From CAWFFV01 sp963814985 (GTDB lineage: Bacteria; Chloroflexota; Ktedonobacteria; Ktedonobacterales; Ktedonobacteraceae), in NCBI GenBank assembly GCA_963814985.1, contig CAWFFV010000082.1, positions 62,001 through 126,000 of the forward strand: DNA of 64,000 nucleotides, read 5' to 3'. Of this stretch, positions 38,735-47,249 are shown piece after piece. Numbering within the stretch: the first letter of the stretch is position 1; each line of letters opens with the position of its first letter. Below the pieces are notes generated by a model. It searched no databases. It was not told where the DNA came from and saw nothing but the letters and a program-made list of their open reading frames with translations. The position numbers and the translations under genes are program-made.

Positions 38735-39493
38735 CTATTGATTGTCCAGACGTAACAGGAAAAGAAACTCACGATTCCCATCACGCCCACGAATGGGTGA
38801 ATCGGTTACACCCTTCACAAGAAAGGGTGTATTTTGTGGTATCCACTCCTGTAAATCATGCAAAACGTGCTGATGCACCTCTGGATCACTGATTACCCCT
38901 GCTCCTCGATCAACTTCAGCCTTACCAGCTTCGAATTGAGGCTTGACCAGCGCAACAACCCATGTCTTCTCCGAAGGTACAAGGAGCGGAGCTAATGCAG
39001 GTAGTACCATACGCAATGAGATAAATGAAACGTCGATGACTCCACATTCGGGAGGCTCAGGCAACGTCTTCAGATGGCGTATGTTGGTACGCTCCATCAC
39101 GACAACACGTGGATCGTTGCGTAGCGTCCATGCTAATTGACCATGACCGACATCAACTGCATACACACGTTGTGCTCCACATTCTAATAGACACTGCGTA
39201 AAGCCTCCCGTAGAAGCTCCAACATCGATGGCAACCAGTCCCGCAGGATCTAGCTGGAAGGTGTCAAGTGCCTTTTCAAGCTTCAGACCGCCCCGACTGA
39301 CATACTTGAGTTCAGGCGAGACCCCGGCCACACGACAATCAGCGTCGATGGAGATAAGTGTACCTGCTTTATCTACCTGACGATCTCCCACATAGATTTG
39401 ACCCGCCATGATCAGAGCGCGTGCTCGTTCACGACTGGAAACTAACCCACGCCGTACCAATGCCACATCGAGTCGTTCCTTATTTGCAGCCAT
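38735..39493 (-). CDS. tlyA: TlyA-family rRNA methyltransferase
   Basis: 252 aa. An N-terminal S4 RNA-binding domain (RLDVALVRRGLVSSRERARA, residues 5-65) is joined to an FtsJ-like methyltransferase domain with the SAM motif AIDVGASTGGFT and the catalytic surroundings DVSFISLR and VALVKPQFEAG. TlyA 2'-O-methylates cytidines in 16S and/or 23S rRNA; loss gives capreomycin resistance in mycobacteria. It lies between the ROK kinase and Nudix genes, all on the minus strand with short gaps. Full length. Confidence 0.94.
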   Translation of the reverse strand: MAANKERLDVALVRRGLVSSRERARALIMAGQIYVGDRQVDKAGTLISIDADCRVAGVSPELKYVSRGGLKLEKALDTFQLDPAGLVAIDVGASTGGFTQCLLECGAQRVYAVDVGHGQLAWTLRNDPRVVVMERTNIRHLKTLPEPPECGVIDVSFISLRMVLPALAPLLVPSEKTWVVALVKPQFEAGKAEVDRGAGVISDPEVHQHVLHDLQEWIPQNTPFLVKGVTDSPIRGRDGNREFLFLLRLDNQ

Positions 39494-39519
39494 ACTCCTG
39501 ACTCCTGCTACCTTCCAGC

Positions 39520-40593
39520 CTACCGATGATAATAAATCAGAGCGCCTGCGCCGACCAATCCTACATCTGCGCCCAGTTCTGCTAAAACGATTCGTACAGC
39601 TTCACGCGAAACAGGCATAGTGCGCTGTTGTACGATACGCAAAGCAGGTTCCAGCAGCAAATCGCCCATCTGTGTCAGCCCGCCTCCTAGAATCATTACC
39701 TCCGGATTAAAAATATGAATGAGGTTGACCAGCCCAACACCGAGTGCCTCCGCTGCTGTTGCAATAATCTCACAGGCCAGTGGAATACCGGCTTGAGCCG
39801 CATGTGCCACCATACGAGCATTCACATGTGTTATCGTTTCTTCTTCCTCAAAAGCAAGATCCTCTGGTGTATCGGCTGATCGATCCTGGCTTGGATGCTC
39901 CTGAGCAAAGGCTAGCAATTCTTGACCTTTCCCACTGGCAATTGCTTCACTGGCACGACGTGCAATGGCGGTACCAGAGGTGATACTTTCCAGGCACCCG
40001 ATATTGCCACAATTGCAACGTACGCCATGCCAATCGATCGTCATATGTCCCATTTCAGCCGCCGTACCAGAAATGCCCTCCAGAATCTTGCCGCCAGTAA
40101 TCACGCCACCGCCCACACCCGTACTGATAGTAAGATACACCATCTCGCTGCTCCCGCGACCAGCACCAAACATATACTCACCCAGTGCGGCAGCATTAGC
40201 ATCATTCTCGATAAAAATAGGTATCTGGAATTGGTTATGGAAAATATCGCGTAAGGGAACACGATCCCAGCCCGGCAAATTGGGAGGAGCAAAGACAACT
40301 CCCGTGCGATGGTTGAGTGGTCCAGGCGCACCAATTCCTATGCCTGCAATTGCATCCAGTGTTATCCCGGCTTCATCGATAGCCTGTTGTACCGATTGAA
40401 AGATGCGTGGGATAATACGCTCTGGCGTCGGGTTTGCTCCGGTGAGCAATCCTATGCGTGAAATAAGGGTGGCACCACGTAGTACCGATGTACGAATTTG
40501 CGTCCCACCCAGGTCCACACCGACTACTAAGGGCAAGCTATGGGAAGCAGGCATAGAGGCACCCGATACTGCTCCAACATTCTCTTCGTTCAT
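39520..40593 (-). CDS. ROK-family sugar kinase (glucokinase type)
   Basis: 357 aa. ATP-binding DLGGTQIRTSVL near residue 26, NDANAAALGE, sugar-binding EMGHMTIDWHGVRCNCGNIG with the zinc-binding CNCGNIGC typical of ROK proteins, and GGGLTQMG. An insertion of about 40 acidic residues (QEHPSQDRSADTPEDLAFEE) is longer than usual. There is no DNA-binding domain, so it is a kinase rather than a repressor. Predicted to phosphorylate glucose or another hexose. First gene of the ROK-tlyA-Nudix series. Confidence 0.93.
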   Translation of the reverse strand: MNEENVGAVSGASMPASHSLPLVVGVDLGGTQIRTSVLRGATLISRIGLLTGANPTPERIIPRIFQSVQQAIDEAGITLDAIAGIGIGAPGPLNHRTGVVFAPPNLPGWDRVPLRDIFHNQFQIPIFIENDANAAALGEYMFGAGRGSSEMVYLTISTGVGGGVITGGKILEGISGTAAEMGHMTIDWHGVRCNCGNIGCLESITSGTAIARRASEAIASGKGQELLAFAQEHPSQDRSADTPEDLAFEEEETITHVNARMVAHAAQAGIPLACEIIATAAEALGVGLVNLIHIFNPEVMILGGGLTQMGDLLLEPALRIVQQRTMPVSREAVRIVLAELGADVGLVGAGALIYYHR

Positions 40594-40712
40594 GGCCTTT
40601 GGCTCCAGAAGTAATTTATTTAGCTTAGATCATACGCTATTTCCTCCAGGAGGCACAAGAGACAGTATCTCCATCATGAGCGTGGTTATTCTGGATGTTT
40701 CATGGTGTTTTT

Positions 40713-40944
40713 GATGCTTTCGAGGAGGAGCCAGGGGTGGTACTACTCAAACCGGCAGCACGCAAGACCTTCCATACCAAATTTGAGGAGTGCTTGCAAT
40801 AAGAACTACTCTGGCTATCGTACCGGTTATTGCCGTTGCATCGAACTCCAGGTGCGGCTGTTGGGGAAATGGCTCACCAAAGAAATACCGGATACCTGCC
40901 TTTATACGTACGGTGAGCAACAAGTGAAGGCAAATGGTACGTAG
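40713..40944 (+). pseudogene. cas1: Cas1 C-terminal remnant
   Basis: In two frames: AFEEEPGVVLLKPAARKTFH then TKFEECLQ (40716-40799), and after a frame change YSGYRTGYCRCIELQVRLLG, KWLTKEIP to a TAG at 40942-40944. This matches the last 75 or so residues of CRISPR integrase Cas1 (Y..RCLE.QARLLGKYLTGEIP pattern). The upstream catalytic domain is absent, since 40600-40712 shows no Cas1 sequence. The fragment is on the same strand as the CRISPR array downstream. It cannot be functional as it stands. Confidence 0.75.
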
Positions 40945-40950
40945 GATACC

Positions 40951-41022
40951 ACGCTCTATGTGGTAAACTATGATATTCCCAATGATCGGCGGCCTATGCG
41001 GAACTTGCCATACCAACGTTGA
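40951..41022 (+). pseudogene. cas2: Cas2 N-terminal remnant
   Basis: TLYVVNYDIPNDRRPMRNLP, then YQR and TGA. The YVVxYDIPxDRR pattern is the signature of the Cas2 beta-1 strand and the following helix. It directly follows the Cas1 remnant in the same frame after the TAG. The remaining 60 or more residues are absent: the next 280 bp up to the array show no Cas2 continuation. Confidence 0.72.
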
Positions 41023-41299
41023 GGTTCCTGGACATGGAGAGACCCCACAAGAAGACCATATCTACCTGCTCTAAACAATATTTTGTCGCAAGCGACGAAG
41101 TGGACATACTTCCACGCTCGCTGCCTCGCGGCAAAGGAGGAAACCGTCTGATGTCGCTCCACAGGCCCTTGCAAAAATATCCATTTTCGTGTATAGTACG
41201 GGGGAGAGCTTTGAAATGCACGTTTGTACAGTCCCAAAAAAGCTCTGGGTCGCGGAACGCCGATTCAGCCCGCTTGAGAAGCGGCGCGAGGCAGCGCCC

Positions 41300-42063
41300 G
41301 TCGCCAGAGGACATTCATCTCGTTTGAGATTGCAACTGACGGTGGGAATGTTTTCGAGCCAGGGTGTGGAAGTCGCCAGAGGGCATTCATCTCGTTAGAG
41401 ATTGCAACTGAGAAGAAGCCCGCCATTCTTCAGGACATCCAAGGCGTCGCCAGAGGGCATTCATCTCGTTTGAGATTGCAACTGAGAACCAGAGGCCGCG
41501 ACAGTTTGGGCAATCACGTCGCCAGAGGGCATTGATCTCGTTAGAGATTGCAACTCGTCAAAGTAAGCTGGACTCTTGGCAATGATAGCGTCGCCAGAGG
41601 GCATTACATCTCGTTAGAGATTGCAACTACTCAACGCCCACGTGATAAGCATCAAGAGCTTCGTCGGCAGAGGGCATTACATCTCGTTTGAGATTGCAAC
41701 GTCATTTGCGCTTGCCCTGCCAGCTACGCTTGCCCTGGTCGCCAGAGGGCATTAATCTCGTTAGAGATTGCAACTACATCGCCTCACTCAGCGCATCACG
41801 CAGCTCCTCTTGTCGCCAGAGGGCATGGATCTCGTTAGAGATTGCAACACCACTTCGACTTCTTTATTGCAGCATACTCCTCTTGTCGGCAGAGGGCATG
41901 GATCTCGTAAGAGATTGCAACAACACCGTGGCAGTGTGGCGCAGGGTATCGCCAGTGATGTCGCCAGAGGGCATTCATCTCGTTTGAGATTGCAACCGGT
42001 AGCTCTTCGCAACAATCGCCGCTTTCACGGCGGTCGCCAGAGGGCATTCATCTCGTTTGAGAT
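41300..42063 (+). CRISPR. CRISPR array, 11 repeats and 10 spacers
   Basis: Repeats of 37 nt (two of 38) start GTCGCCAGAGGGCATTC and end GTTTGAGATTGCAAC. They begin at 41300, 41372, 41446, 41518, 41590, 41663, 41738, 41812, 41885, 41960 and 42033; the last lacks its final 6 nt. Spacers are 35-38 nt and all differ. Repeats vary in the bases before ATCTC and in the hairpin loop. A short element TTGCAAAAATATCC..TATAGT near 41170-41205 may be the leader promoter. Only cas1 and cas2 remnants accompany it. The GATTGCAAC end resembles type I/III repeats, but the type cannot be fixed without interference genes. Confidence 0.95.
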
Positions 42064-42177
42064 AGCTTGGGGAGTCCTGGTGGAAAAGAGCATGATTATG
42101 GTAGAGTAGTGCTCTGTCGAATTTCAATGGGAACGTGGAGAGAGAAGGAGCAGCATTTCTCATGATCTTTGACGGAC

Positions 42178-42348
42178 GTAGGGACCCCGTTAACGGCGTC
42201 TAGCGATTCATCGCGCATATACCGTTCCTGATCTCTAAAACTGTCGAGGCTCAAGAAAACACTTCAATCAGGTGGAGAGTCCTCGGCTCATGCTTTTTTC
42301 AAGAGATATGCGCGATGAATCGCTAGACGCCGTTAACGGGGTCCCTAC
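42178..42348. mobile_element. 171-bp element with perfect 43-bp inverted repeats
   Basis: Left arm 42178-42220 (begins GTAGGGACCCCGTTAACGGC) and right arm 42306-42348 are exact reverse complements, with 85 bp between. No coding capacity. A small hairpin ACCCC-TTTC-GGGGT (42347-42360) abuts the right end. It may be a MITE, a solo inverted-repeat remnant or a regulatory structure. The surrounding 42064-42708 has no gene I can support. Confidence 0.75.
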
Positions 42349-42708
42349 CCCTTTCGGGGTCCACTTCCTGTGAACTCAATGACGTTTGACTGGGTAGTAG
42401 TAAGAGGTTGAGGTCGAATCCCCAAAAAGCGGCAATGCTTGCTCCGTTGAGTGAAACCGTGATGGCTTCTGATGCCACCAGTCCAGCTTCGATAATCCTG
42501 GAATTGGATGAACTCTGGTCTTTCGTTGCGGGAAAGACGAACCATGCCTGGGTCTGGCTCACCTGATTCGTAAAACTTTATCTTCTCCAAATCGTAGGTA
42601 ATGCATGAGGATTGTGTGAATCTCTATCTCTGTCAGTACAATCTTGAGCAGGCAACTGTTCTTCTGTGAACCATTACCAGGATATGCAAGCTACCAGAGG
42701 AGACAAAC

Positions 42709-43509
42709 ATGGACAAATATCACGATCAAGCATACCTCTTGAATAGCCAGTATAAGGATGCAACAAACTTCAGTGCCCGCGTCGATTTGCACAGACGCTT
42801 TAGTGTTAACAAATACGGATTCCATCGCTGGGTCTTTGACCATTTCAAACTCGATGAGGGAAGCAAACTCCTGGAACTGGGCTGCGGACCCGGCGGACTC
42901 TGGCAGGGTAACCTCAAGCGCATCCCGGCAAGCTGGCAAATCACGCTTACAGACTTCTCGCCGGGGATGCTCCAGGAGGCGAGAAAGCATCTCGGCGAGG
43001 AACGCTTTGCTTACGAGGTGGCCGACGCCCAGGAGTTGCCCTTTGCGGATGCGAGCTTCGACGCCGTGATTGCCAATCACATGCTCTATCACATCCCAGA
43101 TTTGCCACGGGCGCTAAGCGAAATCCGGCGTGTACTCAAACCATCGGGACACTTCTATGCTACGACATTTGGTCGCAAGCATATGCGCGAACTGGATGAA
43201 CTGGTCTGGAAGCTTTGGCCGGATAGTCCCTGGAAAGGATTAGGGGAAAGCTCTCCTTTTATTCTGGAGAATGGGCAGGAGAAACTGGCTCCATTCTTTG
43301 CTCCGATCACGCTTGATCTCTACGAGAATGCCCTCGAAGTCACAGAGGCCGAGCCGCTGGCGGCATATGCGTTCTCACTCAAAATCGGCTCACTGCTCAC
43401 CGGAGAGATGCGTGAGTCATTTATCAACCTCATCCGACAAGAGCTGGCCGCACAGGGGACTATCCATATTACAATGGCGGCAGGCATGTTTGAGTCTCAG
43501 AGAACATAA
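42709..43509 (+). CDS. Class I SAM-dependent methyltransferase
   Basis: 266 aa. Motif I LLELGCGPGGLW near residue 52, motif II LTDFSPGM, the acidic DAQELPFADASFDAVIANHM segment and the post-motif LKPSGHFYATTFG are those of UbiE/Methyltransf_11-type enzymes. The substrate is unknown; small molecules are typical. ATG after AGAGGAGA. The gene stands alone between the inverted-repeat element and a hairpin repeat. Confidence 0.88.
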   Translation: MDKYHDQAYLLNSQYKDATNFSARVDLHRRFSVNKYGFHRWVFDHFKLDEGSKLLELGCGPGGLWQGNLKRIPASWQITLTDFSPGMLQEARKHLGEERFAYEVADAQELPFADASFDAVIANHMLYHIPDLPRALSEIRRVLKPSGHFYATTFGRKHMRELDELVWKLWPDSPWKGLGESSPFILENGQEKLAPFFAPITLDLYENALEVTEAEPLAAYAFSLKIGSLLTGEMRESFINLIRQELAAQGTIHITMAAGMFESQRT

Positions 43510-43632
43510 TTTTTATGGGAGCCTGGAGATACCCTGCTCTACCATGATCCCCCACATTGTCATGGTTTCACATCGTACACGGCCTCCTCATCCTACCACT
43601 ATTAAGCAATCCAGTTCACTTTATATAGAATA

Positions 43633-43791
43633 TTAGTAACTACTCCGGTCGGCTCACCACCGCCGGTGGTGAGCCCTCGTTTTGTGTGGATTGTGAGGGT
43701 TGCAGAGCAACCCTCACAATCCACACAAAACGGCCAGCGAAGCGCCTCAGGCGCTGAGGAATCAGGAAAAAGAAATCTGAGTAGTTACTAG
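43633..43791. repeat. Complete dispersed hairpin element with outer inverted ends
   Basis: Outer 12-bp inverted ends TAGTAACTACTC (43633-43644) and GAGTAGTTACTA (43780-43791). Box A is itself a hairpin (GGCTCACCACCG/CCGGTGGTGAGCC). The central hairpin 43679-43731 has perfect 25-bp arms around AGA. Box B is GCGAAGCGCCTCAGGCGC followed by TGAGGAATCAGGAAAAAG. This is the most complete copy in the window. Confidence 0.85.
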
Positions 43792-43959
43792 AATATCTCC
43801 TATTCGGCTGCCAAAAATAAGATTTCAGCATTAGCATATAAACAGTTATATTTTTTGACTATTTATACTAACTCTAGAAAATGTTCCTGTATTCAATGAA
43901 GCACTGAGCGGTGGAAGGTGTACACGCACTCTTCCCAACAACAAGAAAGAAGATGAAAT

Positions 43960-44379
43960 ATGGCGAGACTAATTAATGATCTCATCGTTCTTGAGGGTAA
44001 GAATCCCTCCGTTCCCTCTGGCTACGAGCTGCTTCCTGTCGATCTTAACAAGGGAGCAGGAGGGGCCTACCTCTATTTTGCTTCCCGTAGAGGAGATGAG
44101 AACCCTATTACGAATATCATCATCCTTGATGGAAAGGGTACCACAGCGCCTGCCGACTATAAAAAGATTGATACCGATCTTAACCAGGGGGCAGGAGGGT
44201 CCTACCTTTACGCTTGTTTCACTAAGAAAAGTAGTTACGGTGCTCCAATTCAGGATCTTTATGTTCTTGAAGGGGAAAATACCCCCACTCCTGCTGGTTA
44301 CGAGAAGATTAATGTCGATCTCAACCGGGGAGCAGGTGGTGGATATGTGTACCTATGCGTGAGAAGACAAGGCGCGTAG
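43960..44379 (+). CDS. Triple-repeat MABP-like beta protein
   Basis: 139 aa with three copies of a roughly 45-residue unit: I.DLIVLEGK....P.GYE.I.VDLN.GAGG.YLYLC. The key segments are DLNKGAGGAYLYFASRR, DLNQGAGGSYLYACF and DLNRGAGGGYVYLCVRR. The DLNxGAGGxYxYL pattern resembles the MABP beta-prism fold found in MVB12 proteins and some bacterial toxins. There is no signal peptide or TM segment. The threefold repeat would close one beta-prism. A lectin-like or membrane-binding role is a family-level guess. ATG after AAGAAGATGAA; flanked by hairpin repeats on both sides. Confidence 0.72.
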   Translation: MARLINDLIVLEGKNPSVPSGYELLPVDLNKGAGGAYLYFASRRGDENPITNIIILDGKGTTAPADYKKIDTDLNQGAGGSYLYACFTKKSSYGAPIQDLYVLEGENTPTPAGYEKINVDLNRGAGGGYVYLCVRRQGA

Positions 44380-44393
44380 TACAATATCCTGCA

Positions 44394-44490
44394 GTTGCCG
44401 GTGACGGAGTTTGCGTCGCAAACTCCGTCACGCAACTACACAATCAGCGAAGCGCCTCAGGCGCTGAGGAATCAGGAAAAAGGGGCCTGA
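44394..44490. repeat. Dispersed hairpin element (hairpin + box B)
   Basis: Central hairpin 44394-44436: GTTGC(CG)GTGACGGAGTTTGCG / CGCAAACTCCGTCACGCAAC, apart from a 2-nt bulge. Box B is AGCGAAGCGCCTCAGGCGC, followed by TGAGGAATCAGGAAAAAGG. Box A is missing. It follows the MABP-like stop by 15 bp. Confidence 0.75.
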
Positions 44491-44617
44491 ATAGGTACAA
44501 AATACATTGATAATATTCGATTTACAATATCAAAAATTCATGTTACAATGCATATTGGTGCTCATTATAGGAGCTAGTACCTTTGATAAAATATTGCAAA
44601 CAAAATTATTGGGTGGA

Positions 44618-46339
44618 ATGGATGGAAAGGTAGAAGTGACACTTATACATTATTGGAATACTGTTGTAAAACAATGGCGAATTATTGGCATTTGCGTAGT
44701 TGTGGTGGGGTTGGCAACATATCTGGTAAGTAACTTGATTCCCCCCATCTATCGATCATCAACGCTGGTACAGGTTGCAGTTGGTTCAATCAGCAATCAG
44801 ACAGATTACACAAATTTGCTTGCCAGTGACCAACTGGTACAGACAGAGGCTCAACTGGCCGTCAGCGACTCCGTCTTACGCAATGTGACCTTACATTATA
44901 AGAAACTCAGCGTTGAGCAACTTGCCAGGCAGGTAACAGCGACACCCAGACTTAATACCCAGCTCTTTGAGATTACTGTACAGGATGATAGTCCCACACG
45001 GGCGGCGGCGCTGGCAAATGACATCGCGACAACGCTTATCACACAACAAACCCTCATTGTACAGCAGAATAACGATCAATCACAACAAACAATTCAGCAA
45101 GACCTGAATTCTGCACATAGCCAGATTGGGAATATTGCCAACCAGATCACCAGCTTGCAGCAACAGCGGGGGAAGGACGCTCTGGTTGCCTCTTTACAGG
45201 CACAGCTCAATATTTTACAACAGCACTACAGTCAGTGGCAAACCGTCCTTGCTCAACTAGAGTTGACAGAAGCACAAAATAGCAACTTTCTCATCATAGT
45301 TCAGACTGCCCAACCCGCCACAACTCCCATACAACCGCAGCTTCTTCTTAACTTGCTAATAAGTCTGCTAGCTGGCATATCCCTTGGCGTGATCCTGGTC
45401 TTTATCCTTGCACTGGTAGACACACATGTACATACACCGGAAGCTCTCACTCAGCTGCTAGAGTGTCCTGTACTGGCGACTGTCTGGCGTGTAGATGCGC
45501 CACAGCAGCAGGAAATCATCAATCCCAAAGGACATATGGCCAATATCAGAATCATATCGCATATTACGTACAGGTATTGGCTTTGCTGGCATAAATAAGC
45601 CCATACGCTCCCTGGTCGTGACCAGCGCCGTCCCTAACGAAGGCAAAAGTACGGTAGCCGCCAATCTCGCTATCTTTATGGCCAAAGCGGGAAAAACACA
45701 CTTCTGATCGATGCAGACCTGCGTCGTCCTACATTACATCAAAAATTTGGAATTTCATCTGAGAAGCTAGGATTGAGTAACGCAGCTCTGACCTTTTCTC
45801 GTCTGCCACTGCTGCCCTCATCTGCATCAAACCCCTGCACTTTCTCTATGGAACCTTATATGCATACTGTGGGTGTACCAAACTTGCGTGTTATGCCTTC
45901 AGGGCCTTTACCACCCAATCCTCCTGAGTTGCTGGACTCCAAAGTAGTTGAGCGACTTTTACACTATGTAGCAGGGAGCGGAGCCGATGTTGTGATCCTT
46001 GATGCCCCTCCTATGCTAGGTTTATCGGATACTAGCATTCTGGCATCTAAGGTAGACGGTACACTGGTTGTCGTTGATACCACACATGCTAAAAAGGACA
46101 ATCTTCAGCAGGTGAAAACATTGCTCTCGCAAACAGGTACTCGTGTGCTTGGGAGCGTTGTCAATAAGCAACCACGCAAACGTAGACATGCAGTCTACGA
46201 TTACTATGGCTACCCTAGTAGCAAGCACCGCAGTAATGGTAAGCACCGTCATTTCAAAAAAGGACGGAGCATAGCCGGTATGAGTAATTCGATCATTCCA
46301 ATATCATTGGATCATCAACGCAATAGCCAGGTTAAGTAG
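44618..46339 (+). CDS. Wzz-type chain-length determinant fused to BY-kinase (frameshifted)
   Basis: Polysaccharide co-polymerase with autokinase. The ATG at 44618 (MDGKVEVTLIHYWNTVVKQW) follows GGGTGG. TM1 is about residues 20-42, then a periplasmic coiled-coil region, then TM2 about 255-280 (LLNLLISLLAGISLGVILVF). The cytoplasmic tyrosine-kinase domain has Walker A TSAVPNEGKST, Walker A' LLIDADLRRP and Walker B VVILDAPPM. A short tyrosine cluster YDYYGY is near the end. Frame changes near 45550 (at a GAATCATATC run) and 45700 (GKT/LLIDAD) split it into three segments. Head of the exopolysaccharide cluster; regulates polymer length via cyclic phosphorylation. Confidence 0.88.
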
Positions 46340-46377
46340 TAATGTGAAATAAGCATTATCTGCAGAAAGTAACTGGT

Positions 46378-47109
46378 ATGATTGATATACACTTGCATAT
46401 TCTGCCTGGTATCGATGATGGGCCACAAACCCTTCAGGGATCATTGGCATTAGCTAGAGTTCTGGTCCAGGAAGGTGTCAAGGCTGCTATAGCCACGCCA
46501 CATTTCAATGATGAGTTTGCTCGACGATCAGCATCTGAGATCTGTTGGCGTGTCAAGGAACTGCAACGCGAGTTAAATTACCATAACATCCCCCTACGTC
46601 TCTTCGCAGGCCACGAGGCCTCGATCAGACCTGGTCTGATTAATGATATCCAGACAGGCAGCCTCGCGACACTTAATGGTAGCCGCTACCTTCTGTTGGA
46701 GTTCTGGAATACCCCCTGGCTATTGGAGACAGAGCAATTGATCTTTGAACTGAGGGCACAGGGGATTATTCCCATTCTGGCCCATCCAGAGCGCCATCGT
46801 ATTATTCAGAAAAACCCGGATCGCCTGGCTGCTTTGCAACGGCAAGGTGTATTAACTCAATTAACCCTCAATAGTCTGGTCGGAATGCATGGCACAACCG
46901 CACGTCATTGTGCCGAGCTTTTACTCAAAAAAGGTTTTGTCCATTTCATGGCCTCTGATGCACATGGTTTGCACAGATCTCTACCCGCGATCACTTATGG
47001 CATGAAACGAGCCATTGAGTTGGTAGGACAGGAACGGGTCCATCAACTGGTGGAGGTATGGCCTACAGCCGTTGTCAAAAATGCAGTGTGTTGTATGGAA
47101 TCCTCTTAA
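46378..47109 (+). CDS. CpsB/YwqE-type tyrosine-protein phosphatase (PHP domain)
   Basis: 243 aa. PHP metal-binding residues: MIDIHLHILPGIDDGP at the N-terminus, ATPHFN, then LAHPERHR and MASDAHGLH. These bind a cluster of manganese ions. The family dephosphorylates the BY-kinase tail that controls capsule or exopolysaccharide assembly. It starts 38 bp after the kinase gene, as is usual, so the two work as an on/off pair. Confidence 0.93.
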   Translation: MIDIHLHILPGIDDGPQTLQGSLALARVLVQEGVKAAIATPHFNDEFARRSASEICWRVKELQRELNYHNIPLRLFAGHEASIRPGLINDIQTGSLATLNGSRYLLLEFWNTPWLLETEQLIFELRAQGIIPILAHPERHRIIQKNPDRLAALQRQGVLTQLTLNSLVGMHGTTARHCAELLLKKGFVHFMASDAHGLHRSLPAITYGMKRAIELVGQERVHQLVEVWPTAVVKNAVCCMESS

Positions 47110-47249
47110 TATTTATGGAGTGAATTAATTTTAATTCATAAATTCATACTATGACAAAATATTCAGATATGTTAAATTTACAGTTACTAGAGTGCAGAGT
47201 AAACGTTAGTTAGTTTAGGATGGGAAAAATGGAAGTGAGGAGAATAGAG

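Noticed and set aside
41019..41327. Open frame between the Cas2 remnant and the first CRISPR repeat
   Set aside because: No Cas2 or other motif; low-complexity arginine/serine-rich reading of leader DNA that runs into the repeats.
41687..42109. Open frames across the CRISPR array
   Set aside because: They repeat the translated CRISPR repeat every 24-25 residues, a classical artefact.
42347..42360. ACCCC-TTTC-GGGGT hairpin as a terminator
   Set aside because: No T-run follows on either strand and no gene ends nearby.
42323..42590. Minus-strand open frames near the 171-bp inverted repeat as a transposase
   Set aside because: Two overlapping frames with no DDE, HUH or recombinase motif and no convincing ribosome site.
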